NCBI GenBank assembly: GCA_001818435.1
Contig: MHKO01000031.1
Coordinates: forward strand, 9,982-30,204
Length of the DNA stretch: 20,223 nucleotides
Source of the DNA: Candidatus Komeilibacteria bacterium RIFCSPLOWO2_02_FULL_48_11
GTDB taxonomy: Bacteria > Patescibacteriota > Patescibacteriia > UBA2169
Direction: 5' to 3'
In this document: positions 13,066 to 20,095 of the stretch, piece by piece
Layout of the letters: every line of letters starts with the position of its first letter
Numbering within the stretch: position 1 is the stretch's first letter
Translations under genes and position numbers: made by a program
The notes under the pieces: model-generated
The model's database searches: none
Seen by the model: the letters and a program-made list of their open reading frames with translations, nothing else
What the model was told of the DNA's origin: nothing

Positions 13066-15387
13066 ATGCTAAATAGCCAAGCGGAAAAAATTTTATTATC
13101 AATAGTAAAAATTTGCGTTTACGCGTCTATTTGGGCGCCATTAATTCTTTCAGCAGCGTTCTTTTTCCCCGCGATTTTCCCTAAAATGGCCTTTATCCGC
13201 CTTTTAGTGGAAGCGGCCCTAATCGCTTATTTGCCGCTGTCTTGGCTGGCGCCAAAGTACAGGCCCAGGTACCATTTAATTTTTTTGACTCTTATTGTCT
13301 TTGCCGGGGTGGTGTTTTTGACTTCACTCGCGGGCATTAATTTTAATTATAGTTTTTGGGGCAACTACGAGCGCATGGACGGTATTTTCAGTTGGTTGCA
13401 TTTTTGGCTGTTGATAGTCATAGCCAGCTCGGTTTTTCGGGAGAAAAGGGAATGGCAAAAATTATTCAGCATTTCGATTGTCGTGGCCTTAATCTTATCC
13501 GGCTACGGCTTTTTACAGCGTTTAGGGGTGGATCATTTCGGTCCCTGGCGGATTTATGACACCAACGCCGGGCGGATTACCTCAACCATCGGCAACCCTG
13601 GTTTTTTAGCGGTTTATCTGCTTTTCCATCTGGCCCTGGCTCTGAATTTAATCATCGACAAAACTCGGAGGGCCTGGCATCGAGCGGCCGCTGTTTTTAG
13701 CTTGACAGTTTTGGCCGTGGCTTTTTTGATGACCGGCATCCGCGGCGCATTCTTGGGCTTAGTTGCGGGCTTAGTATTTTTTGCCATCTGTTACGCTCTT
13801 TGGGCGGAGAGAACGCGGGCTAAACGCTGGATTTTATCGGCCCTAGTCGCGTTATTTATTATTGCCGGCTTTTTGTTTATTTTCCGCCACGCCTCCATTG
13901 TAGCCACCAATCGCTTGGCTGGCCCGTATTTTAGCACTTCTTTGTCAGACCCGACCATTCAAACCCGTATTATTTCTTGGCAAGGAGCCTTATCCGGCGT
14001 GCGGGAAAATTTGTGGCTGGGCGTGGGGCCCCAGAAATTTGACGTTATTTTTAACAAGCATTTCAACCCCCGCTTTTATTCTCTGGTGGGTACTGAAACC
14101 TGGTGGGATCGGGCGCATAATATGGTTTTGGAAGTTTTAACCACCATGGGGATAATTGGCTTGTTATCTTATTTGTCAGTTGGCCTAGGGGTTTTATATT
14201 CTCTCTGGCGGCTGGGCAAAGCCCGGCTTGAAGCCCGGCTGGAGGCGATGATTTGGGCGAGTTTTTTTGTGGCTTACTTTGTTCAGAATTTGTTTGTCTT
14301 TGATTCCACCACTTCATATTTAATGCTGGCGATTACGCTGGCCTATGTCGTCTCCCGCAGTTTTGAATCAAAAACCAACTGGTCGGATAAAATCGGCCGT
14401 TGGTGCGGGCGTTTCCGTTGGCCGCTATTTTCACCAAACGCGGCTTGGATTTGGATCTCGTGCCTGGCGGCTTTTTTAGCAGTGTCAGCCATCGCTTATC
14501 AGACTAATATCAAGCTCATTAAGCATAACCAATTACTGCTGGCTAATTTAGCCAAGCCCGAGAGCCAGCCGTTGTCAGCCTCCATTGCTGATTATCGGAA
14601 AATTTTTGGTTTGTCGGATTTTGACCGGCGCGAAGTGGCTATTAAACTGGGCCAGTTCATGAGCCAGTACCCGTTTACTCATAAGATGACAGCGGACGAG
14701 CTGCGGAACGGTTTTGGTTTTACTCTCAAGGAAATGGAGAAGGCCATAGCTAAAAATCCGAGTGATGTGCGCCTGCTTTTAAGTTATGGCAACACGGTTA
14801 ATATCTACGGCGAGCTGTTGAAAAATTCCTCAAGCGAAGCGTCTAAAATGGTTTTAACCAAGGCTGAGAGAGCTTTGCTTGAGGCCGCGGCCTTAGGCCA
14901 GGCCCGGCAGCAAGTTTTTTATTCTTTAGCCAATACTTATTTGATAAGCGGGAATACAGGGAAGGGAATAGAGGTATTAGAAAATGCGGCCAAGATTTAT
15001 GAAGCCGCGCCAACCACTTACTGGCTGTTATCTTTCGCTTATCTTCAGGCCGGAGAGAAAGATAAGGCGATTGCAGCCGCGGACGAGGCTTTAGACAAAA
15101 ATTATATTTTTAACGACGAAAAAGAAGCTAACTACATCGCCCCCTTATATATAGAAAAAAAAGATTATGCCCGGCTATTAAGATTATATAAGCAAATCGC
15201 GGAGCAAGCGCCGACCGGCGCGGCCCAGGCGCGCCTGGCCGCTCTTTACGCTCAAATGGGAAAAAAAGAGGAAGCCCTCTCTGCGGCGGAAGAAGTTGTC
15301 AGGCGCGACCCATCTTTGCGCGATCAAGTTTTGGAGTTTGTGCGCCAGATACAGTCGGGTTCAAAAACTGATTTTCTGGCCGAATAA
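13066..15387 (+). CDS. O-antigen ligase/polymerase-family membrane protein with C-terminal TPR region
   Basis: A 773-residue protein with about a dozen hydrophobic segments over residues 10-490, then a soluble alpha-helical tail (about 540-765) with TPR-like units such as YWLLSFAYLQAGEKDKAIAAADEAL. Conserved Wzy_C/WaaL features include GNPGF (176-180), the GIRGAFLGL segment with Arg226, and DRAHNMVLEVL with His351. Family members polymerise lipid-linked glycans or transfer them to lipid A or proteins (PglL type) on the outer face of the membrane. In a cell without LPS, protein or polymer acceptors are more likely. The TPR tail may recruit partners. The start is 10 bp from the divergent longer frame of the neighbouring gene. 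The protease gene follows 11 bp after the stop. Confidence 0.88.
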   Translation: MLNSQAEKILLSIVKICVYASIWAPLILSAAFFFPAIFPKMAFIRLLVEAALIAYLPLSWLAPKYRPRYHLIFLTLIVFAGVVFLTSLAGINFNYSFWGNYERMDGIFSWLHFWLLIVIASSVFREKREWQKLFSISIVVALILSGYGFLQRLGVDHFGPWRIYDTNAGRITSTIGNPGFLAVYLLFHLALALNLIIDKTRRAWHRAAAVFSLTVLAVAFLMTGIRGAFLGLVAGLVFFAICYALWAERTRAKRWILSALVALFIIAGFLFIFRHASIVATNRLAGPYFSTSLSDPTIQTRIISWQGALSGVRENLWLGVGPQKFDVIFNKHFNPRFYSLVGTETWWDRAHNMVLEVLTTMGIIGLLSYLSVGLGVLYSLWRLGKARLEARLEAMIWASFFVAYFVQNLFVFDSTTSYLMLAITLAYVVSRSFESKTNWSDKIGRWCGRFRWPLFSPNAAWIWISCLAAFLAVSAIAYQTNIKLIKHNQLLLANLAKPESQPLSASIADYRKIFGLSDFDRREVAIKLGQFMSQYPFTHKMTADELRNGFGFTLKEMEKAIAKNPSDVRLLLSYGNTVNIYGELLKNSSSEASKMVLTKAERALLEAAALGQARQQVFYSLANTYLISGNTGKGIEVLENAAKIYEAAPTTYWLLSFAYLQAGEKDKAIAAADEALDKNYIFNDEKEANYIAPLYIEKKDYARLLRLYKQIAEQAPTGAAQARLAALYAQMGKKEEALSAAEEVVRRDPSLRDQVLEFVRQIQSGSKTDFLAE

Positions 15388-15398
15388 CTATAATAGAC

Positions 15399-17456
15399 AT
15401 GCGCCAGTTTTTTATTATTTTATTATCAATATTTTTACCAGCCGCGGCCATGGCGGCCGCGGTTTTGCCCAATGATCCTTTTTTCTCGGCTAACCAGGCC
15501 AGTTATTTGGAACAGGTGCGCATTCCCGAAGCCTGGGCCAAAACCACTGGCTCGGAAGATGTTATTATCGCGGTTATTGATTCCGGCGTGGACACGGATC
15601 ATCCGGATATTATCGCTAACATGTGGTTTAATCGCGGCGAGATTCCGCTTAATGGCATTGATGATGATGCCAACGGTTATGTTGATGATTTGAATGGCTG
15701 GGATTTCTTGGAGAACACGTCTGACCCGCATCCTAAATTCACTGGCGCGTATAGTTTTGAGGGCATTAACCACGGCACTATCGTGGCCGGCATTGCCGCG
15801 GCCAGCACTAACAATAACGAAGGTTTGGCCGGCGTCTGCTGGAATTGCAAAATCATGGCTTTGCGGGCCGTGGCCGGCGATGGCGCCGGCACCACGGCTG
15901 ATGTGGCCAAAGCCATCCAGTACGCCATTGACAATGGGGCCGACATCATCAACATGAGTTTTGTCGGAGCCCTAACCGACGAAATACTTAATAATACCAT
16001 CAAAAAAGCCTATGACGCGGGCATTGTGCTGGTGGCGGCCGTGGGCAATGACGCGGCCAATGATTTTTTAATTGGCGGTGATTTGGATTTCCGGCCGCTT
16101 TTTCCGGTTTGCGCTGATGGCGGGGCTAATCATATTATCGGCGTTGGTTCGGTTGATAAAGACAATCGCAAATCATCATTCTCTAATTTTGGTTTTCATT
16201 GCATTGACATTAACGCTCCGGGCAATGGTCTGGCCGGGCCCCAAGTTTTTGACCCTCGGCAAGGCGGTAAATTTGACGACAAGTACCGCGCCGGCTGGCG
16301 GGGCACTTCCATGTCCACCCCGATTGTGGCCGGCGTGGCTGGACTGGTCAAATCAATTAATCCCCGCCTCTCAAATGACCAGGTGATTGCCATAATCAGG
16401 CAGACGGGCCAAGATATTACGTCTGAAAATCCTTTTTACCTGGCCCAGCTTGGCGGCGGTTTGCTGGATGCCAGAGAGGCGGTGCAATTAGCCAGCGAAA
16501 CCCCGGGTTTAGGTCCGGAAAAAAAAGACAATCAAAAAATAATCAATACCCGGCGAGAAATTTTAACCACTCCGTTTTCCAACAGGAAAGCAGAGATTAT
16601 CAGCTTTAGTCAGGCTAGGGGGGTCAAAACCAGTTTTTTGGCTTTTCCGCAATCTTTCCGCGGCGGAGCCGCAGTTGCCAGCGCTGACGTGGATGGCGAT
16701 GGCAGCCGGGAAATTATTGTTGCTCCGGGTTCGGCCGGCAGTTCGCAGATTAGGATTTTTACTGCCGGAGGGAAACTCAAAAGCCAATTCTTCGCTTTTG
16801 GCTCAAAATATCGGGGCGGCGTTCAATTAGCCGCGGCTGACGTGGATGGGGACGGCCAAGATGAAATAATAGTTTCAGCCAAAAATCAAAAGAACGCCCA
16901 AATCAAAATTTTCAATTACCAGGGCCAAGAGCGGTATAACTTTGCTTTATCCAAACCTAATTTAATTGAGAGCTTGCCTCTGGCCGCCGCGGACATTGAC
17001 CACGACGGCCAAGCAGAAATTATTGTCGGCAGCTCCCGCGGCTCATTGCCAGAAGTGCAGATTTTTGATAGATTAGGAAATAAAGCCAGCTCTTTTTTGG
17101 CTTATCCAAAGTCTTTCCGAGGCGGGGTGCGCTTAGCGGCCGGGGACGTTGACAACGATGGCCAGGTGGAAATAGTCGTTTCACCGATTCAAGGCGGTCC
17201 GCAGATTAGGATTTTTACTCCTGACGGCATTCTTAAAGGTCAATTTTTCGCTTTTGAAAAGACTGGCCGCACCGGCGCTCTGGCGGCGGTTGGCAATGTT
17301 GATGACGATCCGGCCGCTGAAATTATCGTCGGCGCTGGAGTTGGCCAAGAAGCCGATGTGCGAGTGTTCAGCAAGTTCGGAGCCGACTGGTCGCAAGATT
17401 CGGTGTTTGCGGTTTTTGAGCCAGGGTTTAAGGGAGGGGTAAATGTGGGATTATAA
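15399..17456 (+). CDS. Secreted subtilisin-like serine protease with five FG-GAP/VCBS-type repeats
   Basis: A 685-residue protein. A signal peptide spans 1-19/20 (hydrophobic run, AMA-A cleavage). The S8 catalytic domain (about 40-365) has Asp61 in AVIDSGVDTDHPD, His125 in NHGTIVAGI, oxyanion Asn217 in AVGNDA and Ser304 in GTSMSTP, a complete triad. After a linker come five repeats with DxDxDG-type calcium-binding motifs starting at Asp430, Asp481, Asp532, Asp583 and Asn633, a spacing of 50-51 residues, as in beta-propeller FG-GAP/VCBS repeats; the fifth is degenerate (NVDDDP). The protein stops at the first strand of what looks like a sixth unit (FKGGVNVGL). It should act outside the cell. 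It lies 11 bp after the ligase gene, probably co-transcribed. Confidence 0.93.
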   Translation: MRQFFIILLSIFLPAAAMAAAVLPNDPFFSANQASYLEQVRIPEAWAKTTGSEDVIIAVIDSGVDTDHPDIIANMWFNRGEIPLNGIDDDANGYVDDLNGWDFLENTSDPHPKFTGAYSFEGINHGTIVAGIAAASTNNNEGLAGVCWNCKIMALRAVAGDGAGTTADVAKAIQYAIDNGADIINMSFVGALTDEILNNTIKKAYDAGIVLVAAVGNDAANDFLIGGDLDFRPLFPVCADGGANHIIGVGSVDKDNRKSSFSNFGFHCIDINAPGNGLAGPQVFDPRQGGKFDDKYRAGWRGTSMSTPIVAGVAGLVKSINPRLSNDQVIAIIRQTGQDITSENPFYLAQLGGGLLDAREAVQLASETPGLGPEKKDNQKIINTRREILTTPFSNRKAEIISFSQARGVKTSFLAFPQSFRGGAAVASADVDGDGSREIIVAPGSAGSSQIRIFTAGGKLKSQFFAFGSKYRGGVQLAAADVDGDGQDEIIVSAKNQKNAQIKIFNYQGQERYNFALSKPNLIESLPLAAADIDHDGQAEIIVGSSRGSLPEVQIFDRLGNKASSFLAYPKSFRGGVRLAAGDVDNDGQVEIVVSPIQGGPQIRIFTPDGILKGQFFAFEKTGRTGALAAVGNVDDDPAAEIIVGAGVGQEADVRVFSKFGADWSQDSVFAVFEPGFKGGVNVGL

Positions 17457-17458
17457 TA

Positions 17459-17534
17459 CCCACGAATTACAAATACAATACAAATCTACAAATAAAAGAA
17501 TTTGTAGATTTGTAGCTGATTCGTAATTCGTGGG
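17459..17534. repeat. Two-stem palindrome directly after the protease stop
   Basis: Outer stem CCCACGAATTAC (17459-17470) with GTAATTCGTGGG (17523-17534), 12 bp perfect. Inner stem TACAAATCTACAAAT (17479-17493) with its complement at 17500-17514, 15 bp perfect around a 6-nt loop. It begins 2 bp after the protease stop. No T run follows, so it is better read as a mobile palindrome, though it could still attenuate transcription. It fills most of the 100-bp gap. Confidence 0.8.
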
Positions 17535-17556
17535 AGTAAAACGTAACTAAAATTAT

Positions 17557-18621
17557 ATGATTGACAAAATAAAGGGAGTGTTTGATAAAAAAAACGTCAT
17601 TGTCACCGGCGGGGCCGGATTCATTGGTTCTCACGTCTGCGAGGAACTGCTTAAAAAAGGAGAATCAAAAGTCATCTGCGTTGATAATTTTGTTTCCAGC
17701 CACGAAATAAACATTGACCCGTTTTTGCAATTTCCGGATTTCAAATTCATCAAGCACGACATTGTGGCCCCGATTAATTTATCCAGTTTTTCGGAACTGG
17801 CCGCTTTTGAAATTGAGTTTCAAGGCATCCAGGAAATTTACAACTGCGCCAGCCCGACTTCTTACAAAGACCCGAAAAAATTGCCGCTTCAAACCGCGCT
17901 CACCAATTCCGTGGGCTTAAAGAACGTGCTGGAGCTGGCGCGCGAGCACCAGGCGCCGGTAGTGCATCTTTCCAGTTCCGTAATTTACGGCGACCCTTTG
18001 CCGGAAACGAAATATTTCAAGGAAGATTATTGGGGTTTTGTGAATCCTTGGGGCGAGCGCGCGTCTTACAACGAAAGCAAGCGCTTCGCGGAAACACTCT
18101 GTTCTATTTACCGCGAGCAGGAAGGCGTGGACGTTAAAGTGGCGCGCATTTTTTCCACCTACGGCCCGCGCATGAAAATGGCCGAAGGCCGCATGATTCC
18201 TGATTTTATCGCCAATGCCCTGGACAACAAAGATATCGTGGTTTTTGGCGGCGAGGAGACTAAAAGTTCGTTTTGTTACGTGAAAGACACGGTGGACGCG
18301 CTTTTTAAATTGATGCAGTCCAATGAATCCGAGCCGCTCAATATCGGCAATGACAAAGAGTACAAGATTGCGGACATTGCCCAGAAAATCATTAACATTC
18401 TCAATTCCAAGTCAAAAATAGTTTTTGAGAAACCCTTGCCTAATTTTCAGGTTCAGGGCTTGCCGGATATTAAAAAAGCCAAAGAAAGGATAGCCTGGTT
18501 CCCGGTCATTGCCATTGAAAAGGGCTTGGAAGAAACCATCCGCTATATTGAATCGGTCCGGTTCCATTATGAAGAAAAGGGTTTGTGGCAGACTGATACA
18601 CCGGGTGGAAATGGTGGATAG
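17557..18621 (+). CDS. UXS-like extended SDR (nucleotide-sugar epimerase/dehydratase family), altered active site
   Basis: A 354-residue extended SDR. NAD-binding GGAGFIG is at 18-24, YNCASPTSY at 95-103, the YNESK motif supplies Tyr171 and Lys175, and RIFSTYGPRM is at 197-206. The overall layout follows UDP-glucuronate decarboxylase, but where the window's own UXS has TSTSEIYG this protein has LSSSVIYG (Val142 for Glu), and where UXS has HRRKPDI it has VQGLPDI (Gln/Gly for Arg-Arg). Both residues are needed for UXS chemistry, so a decarboxylase is unlikely; an epimerase or dehydratase on a nucleotide sugar is more plausible. The substrate is unknown. The last residues (TDTPGGNGG) are low in complexity and lie just before a repeat. 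Confidence 0.85.
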   Translation: MIDKIKGVFDKKNVIVTGGAGFIGSHVCEELLKKGESKVICVDNFVSSHEINIDPFLQFPDFKFIKHDIVAPINLSSFSELAAFEIEFQGIQEIYNCASPTSYKDPKKLPLQTALTNSVGLKNVLELAREHQAPVVHLSSSVIYGDPLPETKYFKEDYWGFVNPWGERASYNESKRFAETLCSIYREQEGVDVKVARIFSTYGPRMKMAEGRMIPDFIANALDNKDIVVFGGEETKSSFCYVKDTVDALFKLMQSNESEPLNIGNDKEYKIADIAQKIINILNSKSKIVFEKPLPNFQVQGLPDIKKAKERIAWFPVIAIEKGLEETIRYIESVRFHYEEKGLWQTDTPGGNGG

Positions 18622-18636
18622 GAATTTAGGTGGTTT

Positions 18637-18737
18637 TGTCATCTCGAACCCCACTCGTGCTATTCAAGATTCCCGGGCGTCTATAAGCTCTAAACGTAAT
18701 AAAAAAGATGGGTGTGATGGGGTGAGAGATCCCCTTA
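18637..18737. repeat. About 100-bp repeat with TGTCATCTCGAACCCC and GGGGTGAGAGATCCC ends
   Basis: The left end TGTCATCTCGAACCCC (18637-18652) and right end GGGGTGAGAGATCCCC (18719-18734) match the left half of the element at 10161-10259, with nearly the same spacing but an unrelated middle. This points to a repeat family with conserved ends and a variable centre. No product is expected. Confidence 0.75.
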
Positions 18738-18761
18738 ATCAACACACATAACATTATTGAT

Positions 18762-18787
18762 TGTCATTCCCGCGCAAGCGGGAATCC
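18762..18787. repeat. dRS3-like 'ATTCCCGC-GCAA-GCGGGAAT' hairpin repeat
   Basis: The 20-bp ATTCCCGCGCAAGCGGGAAT (18766-18785) is an 8-bp perfect stem with a GCAA loop. It fits the ATTCCC-N8-GGGAAT form of the Neisseria dRS3 repeat, and similar repeats occur in many genomes. Translated, it gives VIPAQAGI, a frequent false N-terminus in annotated proteins. It ends 9 bp before the start codon of the next gene. Confidence 0.85.
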
Positions 18788-18795
18788 GAAAAAAT

Positions 18796-19359
18796 ATGTC
18801 AAAAAAATCACTGATTATAATCGTTGTCGTCATAGTTGTGGCTGGGGTTGTTTATTTGGCTAGTCGTTCGTCAAATCCCGGGCAAACTTCTACGCCAATT
18901 ACAGAGCAAAGTGGTAATGAAGTGAAAAATCAGAATACTATTGATACATCTAATTGGAAAATGTATACAAACAAAAAGTATGGATTCACTTTTAAGTATC
19001 CTTTCTCGGAAAAATTAGAGGAAGCAGCGGGGACTTCGGGGACATTAGAGGAGATAACAATAAATTCTCCCAGCAGTTTTGATTCCGGGTTAGGTAGTGG
19101 AATCATTATTCACATAAATGATCGGGCGAGCTTTCGTGGAACTGACTCGAAAGACAAAACTAAAAAGATAGGAAATTACGAAGTGATAATTCAGAAAAAC
19201 ATTTTTAGTGCGAGTGAAGCACCGGAGGCAGTCCCAGATGTGGATGCTTACTTAGTTGTTTTAAAGAATGTTGTATTGGAGATGGTTAACTATCGAGCTG
19301 AGGGTGGTGGAGATCATACCCTGGATGAAGCTATCATATCAACGTTAAGAGAAATTTAG
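18796..19359 (+). CDS. Small membrane-anchored extracytoplasmic protein, PsbP-like
   Basis: A 187-residue protein. An uncleaved-looking hydrophobic anchor (residues 5-22) follows a short lysine-rich start, then comes a polar linker and a domain beginning NWKMYTNKKYGFTFKYP (53-69). That motif is shared by many small exported proteins of unknown role, some labelled PsbP-like. The start at 18796 is chosen because the 13 extra residues from 18757 are a translation of the hairpin repeat. No Shine-Dalgarno sequence is visible. The gene is richer in A+T than the glycan genes. Its function is unknown; nothing in the sequence ties it to the glycan pathway. Confidence 0.75.
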   Translation: MSKKSLIIIVVVIVVAGVVYLASRSSNPGQTSTPITEQSGNEVKNQNTIDTSNWKMYTNKKYGFTFKYPFSEKLEEAAGTSGTLEEITINSPSSFDSGLGSGIIIHINDRASFRGTDSKDKTKKIGNYEVIIQKNIFSASEAPEAVPDVDAYLVVLKNVVLEMVNYRAEGGGDHTLDEAIISTLREI

Positions 19360-19365
19360 ATCAGC

Positions 19366-19414
19366 ATGAAAATTATCGTTACCGGCGGGGCCGGATTCAT
19401 CGGTTCGCATTTAG
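19366..19414 (+). pseudogene. 5' remnant of a nucleotide-sugar epimerase gene
   Basis: An ATG followed by 15 more codons of an SDR start (MKIIVTGGAGFIGSHL). Homology then ends abruptly at the point where the toxin-antitoxin cassette begins; the frame continues without homology to a stop at 19519-19521. It is 44/49 identical to the start of the epimerase at 20096, and the amino acids differ only at residue 4 (Ile/Leu). It lies 6 bp after the preceding stop, the position expected of a real gene. It is a broken gene start and not a functional small protein. Confidence 0.8.
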
Positions 19415-19429
19415 GGATATGTTTATTGT

Positions 19430-19458
19430 TTGACTTTTTGTCGTTTATAGCATACAAT
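19430..19458 (+). promoter_or_regulatory. Sigma-70-like promoter of the toxin-antitoxin pair
   Basis: TTGACT (19430-19435, five of six), a 17-bp spacer and TACAAT (19453-19458, five of six). The expected transcription start is at about 19463-19465, essentially on the toxin ATG (19463), so the message would be leaderless. The promoter lies entirely in the cassette, after the end of epimerase homology. Confidence 0.65.
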
Positions 19459-19462
19459 AGAT

Positions 19463-19786
19463 ATGGAGGTGAAAATATATCAAAACAGCAATGGCGACGA
19501 ACCTTTTATCACCTGGCTTGAATCATTAAGAGATGAAACTACGCGTTTAAGAATAAGAAAAAGATTGAGAAGGATTGAACAGAATAATCTGGGCGATGCG
19601 GTGTCGGCGGGTGAAGGTATATATGAGCTGCGGATGCACTTTGGCCCCGGATACCGCGTCTATTTCGGCTATAGTGGTCCAGAGGAAATTCTGCTCCTCG
19701 TTGGCGGTGACAAAAGCAGTCAAGTGCACGACATACAAAAAGCGAAACACTTTTGGCAGGATTATAAGCGGAGTATGGAGCTATGA
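19463..19786 (+). CDS. RelE/ParE-superfamily toxin (HigB/HI1419-like addiction module killer)
   Basis: A 107-residue protein with the features of the short RelE-like toxins annotated as addiction module killer proteins: an N-terminal helix pair (WLESLRDETTRLRIRKRLRRIE), GIYELRMHFGPGYRVYFGY (52-70) with Arg57 and Arg65, and a C-terminal LLVGGDKSSQ...DIQKAKHFW block. RelE-superfamily toxins of this kind generally cleave mRNA, often on the ribosome; the activity here is inferred. Toxin-first order and the ATGA overlap with the antitoxin are typical of HigBA/HI1419-HI1420 modules. A promoter lies just upstream and the mRNA is probably leaderless. Confidence 0.92.
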   Translation: MEVKIYQNSNGDEPFITWLESLRDETTRLRIRKRLRRIEQNNLGDAVSAGEGIYELRMHFGPGYRVYFGYSGPEEILLLVGGDKSSQVHDIQKAKHFWQDYKRSMEL

Positions 19787-20094
19787 GACAATTGAGAAAT
19801 TTCAAAACGTATCACATTGATAAGCTCAAAGACCCCAAAGAAGCGCGGGCATATCTTAGTTTATCGTTGGCTGATTATGCCAACGATAAAGACATAGATG
19901 ATTTTCTTTTGGCCATACGCGATGTGGCGCAAGCTCAGGGTGGGCTCGGTAAGCTGGCGGAGGATACGCGCCTTAATCGCCAGAACCTTTACCGGGCTTT
20001 GTCAAAAGAAGGCAATCCGCGGCTGGAAACCGTAGGCGCTGTTCTTCATGGACTTGGCTTTCGTTTGTCTATAGAGCCGCTCGCGGAGAACTAA
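19783..20094 (+). CDS. HigA/HI1420-like antitoxin with helix-turn-helix
   Basis: A 103-residue protein. The N-terminal segment (YHIDKLKDPKEARAYLSLSLADY) resembles addiction-module antidote proteins. A helix-turn-helix follows at about 53-95 (GGLGKLAEDTRLNRQNLYRALS, then NPRLETVGAVLHGLGFRLS). It should bind and neutralise the toxin encoded in front of it and repress the shared promoter. The start overlaps the toxin stop in ATGA. The stop is separated by a single base from the ATG of the next epimerase gene, so epimerase translation may be coupled to the antitoxin. Confidence 0.92.
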   Translation: MRQLRNFKTYHIDKLKDPKEARAYLSLSLADYANDKDIDDFLLAIRDVAQAQGGLGKLAEDTRLNRQNLYRALSKEGNPRLETVGAVLHGLGFRLSIEPLAEN

Positions 20095-20095
20095 T

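Noticed and set aside
17459..17534. Intrinsic terminator after the protease gene
   Set aside because: The stem is strong but no T run follows, and the structure is a two-stem palindrome like the other repeats here.
18757..18795. Upstream ATG extending the anchored protein by 13 residues (MIVIPAQAGI...)
   Set aside because: The residues are a direct translation of the dRS3-like hairpin repeat and precede a proper membrane anchor start at 18796.
19366..19521. 51-codon frame beginning MKIIVTGGAGFIGSHL as a real small protein
   Set aside because: Only the first 16 codons resemble an SDR enzyme; the rest runs through the toxin promoter and toxin gene in another frame.
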